Shown one piece after another: positions 1 to 5,788 of a DNA stretch of 8,748 nt (within the stretch, counting starts at the first letter, position 1; each line of letters starts with the position of its first letter). A program made the position numbers and the translations under genes. Below the pieces are notes generated by a model, which ran no database searches, was not told the origin of the DNA, and saw only the letters and a program-made list of their open reading frames with translations. Origin of the DNA: Oscillospiraceae bacterium (lineage in GTDB: Bacteria; Bacillota; Clostridia; Oscillospirales; Oscillospiraceae); NCBI GenBank assembly GCA_028705905.1, contig JAQWCP010000042.1, forward strand, positions 1 through 8,748, written 5' to 3'.

Positions 1-253
1 CTGCACTGCCGCAGAACCCCAAAAAATCATTGATGCCCTTTCCAGCGGCAAACTGGTGGTCGCCATCATGTCAAAGGGGCATTTCACAAGCAGCGGCCAT
101 TTTATCGTCCTGCGCGGCGTCAAGGACGGGAAGATACTGGTGGCAGACCCCGCCAGCTACAAACGCAGCCAACAGGAGTGGGACTTGTCCATCATTGTAG
201 ACGAGGCAAGCAAGGGGGCGGCGGCCGGCGGACCGTTCTGGATTATTGGTTAA
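1..253 (+). CDS. C39-like cysteine peptidase / cell-wall hydrolase, C-terminal end (5' partial)
   Basis: The frame is open from base 2, so the gene starts upstream of the window; 83 residues are visible, ending in a TAA at 251-253. The segment around codons 26-37 contains GHFTSSGHFIVLRGV, followed by the strand KILVADPAS and a W-rich end. This is the His half and the following Asp/Asn half of a papain-like C39-type peptidase fold; the catalytic Cys would lie upstream. The likely catalytic His is at 98-100. In Tn1549/CTn elements a large secreted hydrolase sits directly upstream of the VirB4 gene, where it is thought to open peptidoglycan for the conjugation channel. The next gene starts 24 bp downstream, so the two are probably cotranscribed. 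An internal ATG at 68 is not a credible start. Another C39-like role, such as bacteriocin leader cleavage, is less likely in this context. Confidence 0.75.
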   Translation, partial: CTAAEPQKIIDALSSGKLVVAIMSKGHFTSSGHFIVLRGVKDGKILVADPASYKRSQQEWDLSIIVDEASKGAAAGGPFWIIG

Positions 254-277
254 TTTTGCCGCAGAAAAGAGGTAGCT

Positions 278-2041
278 ATGAGCAAATCAAACGAACACGA
301 CTCCTACATCATCCCGCCGAATTTTATAGATAGCGGCACCTTTTTCGGCGGGATGTTTAAGGCGCGAAACGCCATTGAAGCCGGCGTGCTGATGCTTGCG
401 GTGGGCATCCCGGTCTTTTCGCTGGGCGTTTCTCTGACTACAAAAATCATCATCCTGTGCCTCACCGCCCTGCCGCTGGCACTGTTTGCGCTGATCGGCA
501 TTTCGGGTGAAAGCCTCAGTTCCTTCGCACTCATCTTTTTTCGTTATCTGAGAAACAGGCGTGTGGTAGGTGTCCAACAGCGAGAGGCTACTATGGAGCA
601 GAGACCCCAAAAGGCTGTAAACCGCAGGCGGCAGTCAAAACGCAAGAAAAAACCTGCGGAGGATTTCCCCGCTGAATTTGATGAGGTGAGCCGCTATTCC
701 AGAAAAAGAAAGGTTCGGGAGAAGCTGCCTCGCAAGGAAAGGGTGAAAAAGGCAGATAAAAAGCCGGAGCCACCCGCTTTTCTCAATCCCGTTGCCGGGT
801 ACATCCCCATCGAAAAAGTGGAAAACGGCACAATTTATACTAAGGATCACCGTTACATCAAAATCCTTGAGGTGGTGCCTATCAACTTCCTGCTCCGTAG
901 CGCTCGAGAGCAACGTAATATCATCTATTCGTTTATCTCATTTCTCAAGATCAGCCCTGTCAAGATGCAGTTTAAGGTGCTCACCAAGCGGGCAGACATC
1001 AATCGACATCTGGATACCGTGCGCTCCGAGCTGGCGCAGGAGACGGATGAGGGCTGCCGGATGCTGCAGGAGGACTATCTGGGTCTTGTGAAGCAGATCG
1101 GCTCCAAGGAGGCCATCACCCGGCGTTTTTTTATCGTTTTCGAGTTTGAACCCTGGGTCAATACCAAACGAGGCAATGAGGAAGGCGAAGCAATCGCCGC
1201 CTTATCCACAGCGGCGCATACGGCGGAAAACTATCTGCGGCAATGCGGCAACCGTGTGATTACCCCGGAAGATGAAAACGAGTTTGCCGTGGATGTACTC
1301 TACAATGTGCTTTGCCGGAGCACCAGCTGCGATAAGTCGCTGCCCACACGGGCAAAGGAGATTGTGGCAAAATATGTGGCGGCAGGCCGGGCGGACGATT
1401 TGGACAGTATCCCAGCAAGCGAGTTTTGTGCGCCCGACAGCATTGACTTCACACATGGGCAGTATGTCAAAATTGACGATGTGTACCATGCCTACCTGCT
1501 GGTGCCGTCTGACGGCTTTAAGTCCCAAGTCCCGGCCGGGTGGCTCAGTCTCATCGTCAACGCCGGGGACGGCATTGATATGGACGTGTTTCTAACTCGC
1601 CAGCCCAAGGAGCGCATTATTCAAAAGCTCGGTCAGCAGCTTCGCATCAATCGCTCCAAAATCAAGGAAACCTCCGATACCAATACCGACTTTGACGACC
1701 TGGACGGCGCTATCCGTAGCGGCTATTTTTTCAAGGAAGGTCTGGGGAACAACGAGGATTTTTATTATCTCAACCTGCTCATCACCGTCACGGCAAACAC
1801 CGTGGATGAGCTTGAATGGCGACTGGCAGAGATGAAAAAGCTGTTGCTGTCCCAGGATATGAACGTGAGTACCTGTTCCTTTCGTGAGGAACAGGCTTTT
1901 TTATCGGCACTTCCTCTCGTTTCGCTGGAAAAGAAGCTGTATGAACGCTCTAAGCGCAATGTTTTAACCCTGGAGCCGCAAGCTGCTACCCCTTTACCAG
2001 CTATGAGATGTGCGACGACAACGGCATTCTGCTGGGTGTGA
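278..2041 (+). CDS. PrgI-VirB4 fusion ATPase, N-terminal part (frameshifted near 1970)
   Basis: The ATG follows AGAGGT with 4-5 nt spacing. Residues about 10-100 look like a PrgI domain: an IPPNF...FFGGMF motif, then two hydrophobic helices (about 33-51 and 56-75) and LRNRR. A very basic linker follows at about 100-168, rich in RKKK and RKRK. Residues from about 170 (NPVAGYIPIEKVENGT) are the N-terminal domain of a VirB4/TraE-type ATPase, which energises assembly and transport of the conjugative type IV secretion channel at the inner face of the membrane. True homology appears to stop at residue 564 (KRNVLT); the last 23 residues are out of frame and look unlike the family. The P-loop half lies in the next entry, in the -1 frame. 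Adding one base would give a single protein of about 988 residues. It is a broken gene, or one read by frameshifting; the fusion call is firmer than the reason for the break. Confidence 0.85.
   Translation: MSKSNEHDSYIIPPNFIDSGTFFGGMFKARNAIEAGVLMLAVGIPVFSLGVSLTTKIIILCLTALPLALFALIGISGESLSSFALIFFRYLRNRRVVGVQQREATMEQRPQKAVNRRRQSKRKKKPAEDFPAEFDEVSRYSRKRKVREKLPRKERVKKADKKPEPPAFLNPVAGYIPIEKVENGTIYTKDHRYIKILEVVPINFLLRSAREQRNIIYSFISFLKISPVKMQFKVLTKRADINRHLDTVRSELAQETDEGCRMLQEDYLGLVKQIGSKEAITRRFFIVFEFEPWVNTKRGNEEGEAIAALSTAAHTAENYLRQCGNRVITPEDENEFAVDVLYNVLCRSTSCDKSLPTRAKEIVAKYVAAGRADDLDSIPASEFCAPDSIDFTHGQYVKIDDVYHAYLLVPSDGFKSQVPAGWLSLIVNAGDGIDMDVFLTRQPKERIIQKLGQQLRINRSKIKETSDTNTDFDDLDGAIRSGYFFKEGLGNNEDFYYLNLLITVTANTVDELEWRLAEMKKLLLSQDMNVSTCSFREEQAFLSALPLVSLEKKLYERSKRNVLTLEPQAATPLPAMRCATTTAFCWV
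1967..1974 (+). other. Frameshift point in virB4 (ACC-CT-GGA)
   Basis: Upstream codons read AAC-less GTT TTA ACC (V-L-T) in the frame of 278. The next family-like codons GGA GCC GCA AGC (G-A-A-S) begin at 1972 in the frame of 2008. Only two bases, CT, lie between ACC and GGA where a three-base codon is expected; from memory relatives have Ser here (TSGAAS). One base is therefore missing. No canonical -1 slippery heptamer is present: TTTAACC is not X XXY YYZ. Confidence 0.8.
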
Positions 2042-3243
2042 ACAAGCACAACAATTCTTTGATTATCGTAGACATCTTCAACAGCCGCACCTATAAGAAC
2101 GCCAACATGGCGATTCTGGGCACCAGCGGCGCCGGCAAGACCTTTACGCTGCAGCTCATGGCGCTTCGGATGCGTCGCAAGGGCATCCAGGTCTTTATCC
2201 TTGCTCCCCTGAAGGGGCAAGAGCTGCACCGGGCCTGTACCAACATCGGCGGTGAGTTTATCCAAATCTCGCCCGCCTCTAAAAATTGCATCAACATCAT
2301 GGAGATCCGCCGTGCGGACAAATCGGTGGATGAGCTGTTGGATGGGCCGAGCATTGAAAAATCCGAGTTGGCGGCTAAAATTCAAAAGCTGCACATTTTC
2401 TTTTCCCTACTCATCCCGGACATGTCCCATGAGGAAAAGCAGCTATTGGATGACGCCCTCATCAAAACCTACGCCTTCAAGGGCATTACCCATGATAACG
2501 CCACTCTGGAGGATGAGAGCAATTTTGAAAACCCGGGCAGCTATAAGGAGATGCCCATTTTAGGTGATCTATACGAGGTGCTGAAAAAGTCCCCGGACAC
2601 TAAGCGTCTCGCCAATATCCTAAATCGCCTGGTACACGGCTCAGCCAGCACCTTTAACCAGCAAACCAACGTAAGCCTGGATAACAAGTACATCGTCCTC
2701 GATATATCGGAGCTGACGGGTGACCTGTTGACGGTGGGCATGTTCGTCGCTTTGGATTATGTCTGGGATAAGGCGAAGGAAAACCGTACACAGGAGAAGG
2801 CAATCTTTATCGATGAGTGCTGGCAGCTGATCGGTGGTTCCTCCAACCGTCTGGCCGCGGATTTTGTCCTTGAAATTTTTAAGATAATCAGGGGCTACGG
2901 CGGGTCCGCAATCTGTGCCAGCCAGGATTTGAACGACTTTTTCGCACTGGACGACGGCAAGTACGGCAAAGGCATCATCAACAACTCCAAGACCAAAATT
3001 ATCCTCAACCTGGAGGATGACGAGGCGCAGCGTGTCCAGCAGTTTATGAACCTGTCCGAAGCCGAAGTCATGGAAATCACCCATTTCGAGCGCGGCTCCG
3101 GGCTTATCTCCACCAATAACAACAATATCACCGTTGAGTTTAAGTGCAGCCAGCTGGAAAAAGACCTCATCACCACCGACCGCCGGGAGCTGCAGGAGCT
3201 GATTGAACGCACAAAGCAGCAAAACGAGGGATTGCCACTTTAA
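2008..3243 (+). CDS. VirB4/TraE conjugation ATPase, C-terminal ATPase domain (continuation of the 278 gene)
   Basis: This open frame carries the nucleotide-binding half of VirB4. Walker A is GTSGAGKT (residues 38-45, bases 2119-2142), and Walker B is AIFIDECWQLIGG with Asp-Glu at 2812-2817. Later conserved stretches include GYGGSAICASQDLNDF and the NNSKTKIILNL region. Family-like sequence (GAASCYPFTSYEMCDDNGILLG) already begins at 1972, upstream of the ATG at 2008. That ATG sits inside the conserved block and has no Shine-Dalgarno site, so it is probably not a natural start. The piece is best read as the second half of the PrgI-VirB4 gene, displaced by a missing base at about 1970. Without frameshifting or reversion no complete VirB4 is made from this copy. 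The gene ends in TAA, 77 bp before the next gene. Confidence 0.85.
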   Translation: MCDDNGILLGVNKHNNSLIIVDIFNSRTYKNANMAILGTSGAGKTFTLQLMALRMRRKGIQVFILAPLKGQELHRACTNIGGEFIQISPASKNCINIMEIRRADKSVDELLDGPSIEKSELAAKIQKLHIFFSLLIPDMSHEEKQLLDDALIKTYAFKGITHDNATLEDESNFENPGSYKEMPILGDLYEVLKKSPDTKRLANILNRLVHGSASTFNQQTNVSLDNKYIVLDISELTGDLLTVGMFVALDYVWDKAKENRTQEKAIFIDECWQLIGGSSNRLAADFVLEIFKIIRGYGGSAICASQDLNDFFALDDGKYGKGIINNSKTKIILNLEDDEAQRVQQFMNLSEAEVMEITHFERGSGLISTNNNNITVEFKCSQLEKDLITTDRRELQELIERTKQQNEGLPL

Positions 3244-3253
3244 TACTCCGGCA

Positions 3254-3306
3254 ATACGCATTAGACAACAGAATACAAAAACAATGCGGAGATTATACGC
3301 ATTAGA
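3254..3306 (+). repeat. 12-nt direct repeat with competing hairpins ahead of the 3321 gene
   Basis: ATACGCATTAGA occurs at 3254-3265 and again at 3295-3306, a period of 41 bp. AATGCG at 3283-3288 lies between them and can pair with CGCATT in either copy (3257-3262 or 3298-3303), so the two hairpins exclude each other. CTCCG at 3246-3250 is also complementary to CGGAG at 3287-3291. The second copy adjoins the purine-rich ribosome binding site AAGGAAGGTGAAGG. This may be an operator pair or an RNA switch; no function is shown. Confidence 0.55.
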
Positions 3307-3320
3307 AGGAAGGTGAAGGT

Positions 3321-3845
3321 TTGAAAACCAGAGAAGAAATTTATGGTCAGGAGGCCACCGAGCTGCTGCGCAGCATCTCCATGTACCGTGTTTTGACGGA
3401 ACAACAGCTTTTGCGGCTTTTCGGCGGCAAAGAGGATAAAATCAAAAACCTGCTGACCCACCTGCTCCGCCAAGGCAGGATTTTTTATGACAGCGCCAGT
3501 GCCGGATATTATGCTGAACAGCGTATGACCCCAGACCCCGGCATGACGGCATCTCTTTGGGTTCTGCTGGACTTCATTGACAAGGTGGAATATCACTCGG
3601 TCAGCGACTTCCCCGCAAAGCTGGTTTTCTTTGCTGCCGGCGAGGTGTACGAGGTGCTTCATGTGCCGCTTGGCAAGGAGGCAATGATAAATCACCTGTG
3701 GTCGCAGCAGGTCGAGGAGGACCCACCCCGCCGTATTGTTGTGGTGGACAGCCAAGAGCAAATTGGCTCCATTGCTATTCCAAGCGTCAGCGGCTTTTGT
3801 ACGGTAGATGAGGCCGGGCAGGTTTCCTACTTCAAGAAAGAATAG
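3321..3845 (+). CDS. Small conjugation-operon protein with N-terminal winged helix (DUF5697-like)
   Basis: The start is a TTG at 3321, directly after the purine-rich AAGGAAGGTGAAGG; no better in-frame start is seen. The product has 174 residues. Residues about 10-60 (ATELLRSISMYRVLTEQQLL, then a basic helix and GRIFYD) look like a winged helix-turn-helix. The rest is alternating strands and helices, including KLVFFAAGEVYEVLHV and RRIVVVDSQEQIGSI, which could be a small alpha/beta domain. It resembles the short protein found just after VirB4 in CTn-type elements, which I recall as DUF5697; this family name is from memory. It may bind DNA and regulate transfer or help process the element. The stop codon overlaps the ribosome binding site of the next gene, so the two are probably translationally coupled. 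No catalytic motif is evident. Confidence 0.7.
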   Translation: MKTREEIYGQEATELLRSISMYRVLTEQQLLRLFGGKEDKIKNLLTHLLRQGRIFYDSASAGYYAEQRMTPDPGMTASLWVLLDFIDKVEYHSVSDFPAKLVFFAAGEVYEVLHVPLGKEAMINHLWSQQVEEDPPRRIVVVDSQEQIGSIAIPSVSGFCTVDEAGQVSYFKKE

Positions 3846-3855
3846 AGGTGTTCTA

Positions 3856-4518
3856 TTGGAAAAGCAAATCATCACGCAGCGTATCACCGCTATTTTGGAC
3901 GACATCAGCCGCCTGCAAAGCGCCCTGTACGCAATGAGCACTACGGATCTTCAACGCTACCACGACAACTACGAAGTGCTATCCACTGACGCCGCCCTGC
4001 GCGGTGAAAATATTGCCTGCCGGCTGCGGCATTTGATTTACGCCACCACCGGCATCAAGAAATCCGAGTATATGCAATCGGCCGCCGTCATGCAGGGTGT
4101 TCAAATTCACTGTGAAAACGGCATGGTGGAAATCACGCTACCGGCACTCCTGCCCAAGCGAAAGCAGAGGCAAAGCTCAGAATTTCTGCTTGACCCCATT
4201 TACTTTGCACTAAGCGGCTACGCAGACAGCCATACCTTACCGAAATTCACCCACTGCGTCGTCTGCTTTTCTCATATATACTGCCGGGACCTGCCGGCCC
4301 GGCGCGTTCGTGATTATGACAATCTGGAGCTCAAGCAGCTTTTGGATGTGGTGTCCACCTTCATCATGGCCGACGACAGCGGACTTTTATGCGATGCCTA
4401 CAATACCACCGAGTTGGGTGATACCGACTGCACCCGCATTTCGGTTATGGATCAAGACCATTTTTTTGAGTGGCTGGAGGAACGTAAAAACAGCGTAAAA
4501 GCCATATCCGATTTTTGA
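3856..4518 (+). CDS. Conserved CTn-type accessory protein of unknown function (possibly DUF6100)
   Basis: I choose the TTG at 3856, which is preceded by AGAGGTG with 5 nt spacing; this gives about 220 residues beginning MEKQIITQRITAILDD. An in-frame ATG at 3808 lies inside the previous gene without a ribosome binding site and would add an implausible basic leader. The N-terminal 60 residues are predicted helical, possibly coiled coil (RITAILDDISRLQSAL). A beta-rich middle follows (GVQIHCENGMVEITLPAL). A cysteine/histidine cluster (THCVVCFSHIYCRD) precedes the conserved-looking RRVRDYDNLELKQLLDVV and an acidic end. CxxC plus further Cys and His could bind metal, but that is only a guess. Its place between the wHTH protein and the terminator matches an uncharacterised CTn family that I recall as DUF6100. 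The function is unknown. The stop codon is the first base of a terminator stem. Confidence 0.7.
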   Translation: MEKQIITQRITAILDDISRLQSALYAMSTTDLQRYHDNYEVLSTDAALRGENIACRLRHLIYATTGIKKSEYMQSAAVMQGVQIHCENGMVEITLPALLPKRKQRQSSEFLLDPIYFALSGYADSHTLPKFTHCVVCFSHIYCRDLPARRVRDYDNLELKQLLDVVSTFIMADDSGLLCDAYNTTELGDTDCTRISVMDQDHFFEWLEERKNSVKAISDF

Positions 4519-4539
4519 GGTTTTTTCACCTCATTTTTT
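4516..4539 (+). terminator. Rho-independent terminator after the 3856 gene
   Basis: TGAGGT (4516-4521, overlapping the stop codon) pairs perfectly with ACCTCA (4528-4533) around a six-base loop. Six T residues follow at 4534-4539. The stem is short and not very GC-rich, so termination may be partial, letting some transcription continue into the downstream transfer genes. Confidence 0.65.
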
Positions 4540-4571
4540 GGGACGGTCTAAAACAAGTGAAAAAGCCTTGC

Positions 4572-4594
4572 CACGCCAGCGTTTTTCAGGCGTG
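4572..4594. repeat. 6-bp GC-rich inverted repeat in the intergenic region
   Basis: CACGCC (4572-4577) and GGCGTG (4589-4594) flank an 11-base spacer. There is no T tract after it on the + strand. Read on the - strand, a run of five T follows a few bases beyond the stem. It may be a protein binding site or a weak reverse terminator. It is one of three inverted repeats in the 142-bp noncoding stretch 4519-4660, in which I see no gene. Confidence 0.45.
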
Positions 4595-4604
4595 ACGGAC
4601 AGCA

Positions 4605-4640
4605 AAAATTACCGGGGTTATAAGCGACCTCGGTAGTTTT
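4605..4640 (+). promoter_or_regulatory. 14-bp hairpin just upstream of the 4661 gene (attenuator or operator candidate)
   Basis: AAAATTACCGGGGT (4605-4618) pairs with ACCTCGGTAGTTTT (4627-4640) over all 14 positions, with two G-T wobbles (4609/4636 and 4615/4630) and an 8-base loop. The A-rich 5' side and T-rich 3' side resemble an intrinsic terminator. The stem ends only about 7 bases before the Shine-Dalgarno site GAGGAGGTGG (4647-4656). It could attenuate transcription, affect translation, or as DNA be a dyad for a regulator or a relaxase. Confidence 0.55.
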
Positions 4641-4660
4641 CACATCGAGGAGGTGGTGCT

Positions 4661-5788
4661 TTGAGCAACAAGCAAACACTCCCCACAAATCAAACAAAGC
4701 CGCTTCTGCTCCTCACGCTCACGGCGCTATCGGGCGAATTCCCGACCAATCAGGCAGACCGTCTTGGCAGTTCGACCTACATGGAGAATGTGGTGAAAGA
4801 CCTCAAGCGTGAGGGCTTGCTGCGTACCTACTACAAGGACAGGCTCCGGGGATATCGGCTCACGGCCAAGGCGAAAGCCTTGCTGTTGGCGGCCTATCCG
4901 GACCGCTTTGACTTTTTCCTTATGGGGAACAGCGAAACCAACCAACCCAAGAGCGAAATCACCCGCAGGCTGCGGCTGCACCGGATTGCGGAGAGTCTTG
5001 TCACCATGCAGGGCGCAGGCGTTTTAATTTTCCGTGATGAGAAACCGGAGGTTTTCTATCCGGAGAGTGCGCAGCGCATCTCTCCCCTGCGCATAGACGC
5101 ACCCGCCTTTTACAATTCCCGGGAGGTCAAGGAGCTGGGCACCGAGTTTGTGAAGATTCGGGGCGCCCGGATGGTAGGTGTCCTGCTGACAGGCAGCAAC
5201 GCCTTTGCGGTCTACAACCCCGGCAGCGCAAGGTGCAGATGGGAGTACAAATCGGAGATGCGCACCAAGGCGCTGATGAAAACCGTACTCTGCCAGCAGC
5301 GCCTTGCGGGACAGTATGCACCGGACGCCGTGCAGGGCATTCTCCTGGGCGGCAGCATGGAAATGGCATATGAACTGCTCACCGGGCAGGAAACCGGGCA
5401 GCGGAATTATTTTGTTCTGGATGGCAATTACGACAATTTCCACTACATTCCAAATAACCACGATGGGGAGGTGATCCTAAAAATTCTGTGTGACGCGGAA
5501 CGGTCGGCGGAGCTGCAGAGCGTGCTTTCCGAAAATCTGCTCCCACGCACGACAGGCAGCCATATCGAAAATGATGGCTTTGACCGGCAGGGCAATCCCG
5601 TGCTGTTTGCCCATACCCTTGACCTGCCCCGCATCGCGCGTTTCCATCATGCCCTGCAGCTACAGGGGCGAAGCGGAACGATCATCTGCTTTGATTTCCA
5701 AGCTGAGGTACTGAAACGATACTGCAAGGCACAGGTTTCCTTTGAAACCATTAGCCTGAAAAAATATGAAGGGAGATTTCTCAAATGA
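4661..5788 (+). CDS. Winged-helix conjugation-module protein (replication-relaxation-like, uncertain)
   Basis: The start is a TTG at 4661, placed 4 nt after the excellent Shine-Dalgarno GAGGAGGTGG. The product has 375 residues. Residues about 18-85 form a likely winged helix: a helix with LTLTALSGEFPTNQADRLG, then the recognition-helix candidate STYMENVVKDLKREGLL, then the wing RGYRLTAKAKALL. The remainder is soluble and alpha/beta, with LRLHRIAESLVTMQGAGV, a GARMVGVLLTGSNAFAVYNP strand pair and a C-terminal GRSGTIICFDFQAEVL. This layout recalls replication-relaxation-type proteins that sit beside VirD4 in Gram-positive elements, but I cannot confirm the family. No relaxase HUH or Tyr motif is evident. 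The stop overlaps an ATG (ATGA, 5785-5788) that looks like the original start of the coupling protein, so translation of the two is likely coupled. A role in DNA binding or regulation is inference. Confidence 0.7.
   Translation: MSNKQTLPTNQTKPLLLLTLTALSGEFPTNQADRLGSSTYMENVVKDLKREGLLRTYYKDRLRGYRLTAKAKALLLAAYPDRFDFFLMGNSETNQPKSEITRRLRLHRIAESLVTMQGAGVLIFRDEKPEVFYPESAQRISPLRIDAPAFYNSREVKELGTEFVKIRGARMVGVLLTGSNAFAVYNPGSARCRWEYKSEMRTKALMKTVLCQQRLAGQYAPDAVQGILLGGSMEMAYELLTGQETGQRNYFVLDGNYDNFHYIPNNHDGEVILKILCDAERSAELQSVLSENLLPRTTGSHIENDGFDRQGNPVLFAHTLDLPRIARFHHALQLQGRSGTIICFDFQAEVLKRYCKAQVSFETISLKKYEGRFLK

Noticed and set aside
1765..2394. Long open frame on the - strand (about 209 codons) opposite the VirB4 junction
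   Set aside because: It is antisense to conserved VirB4 sequence, has no family-like residues and no ribosome binding site that I can see; such frames are common opposite GC-rich coding DNA.
3262..3297. Possible promoter: TAGACA at 3262 and TATACG at 3295
   Set aside because: The boxes are about 27 bp apart, far from the usual 17, and the region is better explained by the direct repeat.
3261..3941. 226-codon open frame on the - strand crossing the 3321 gene
   Set aside because: It mirrors the codon pattern of the + strand gene, which has a proper ribosome binding site and a coupled neighbour; nothing supports the reverse frame.
4568..4624. Possible promoter: TTGCCA at 4568 and TATAAG at 4619
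   Set aside because: The spacing is much too long and neither box has a partner at 16-18 bp; TATAAG is mostly the loop of the 14-bp hairpin.
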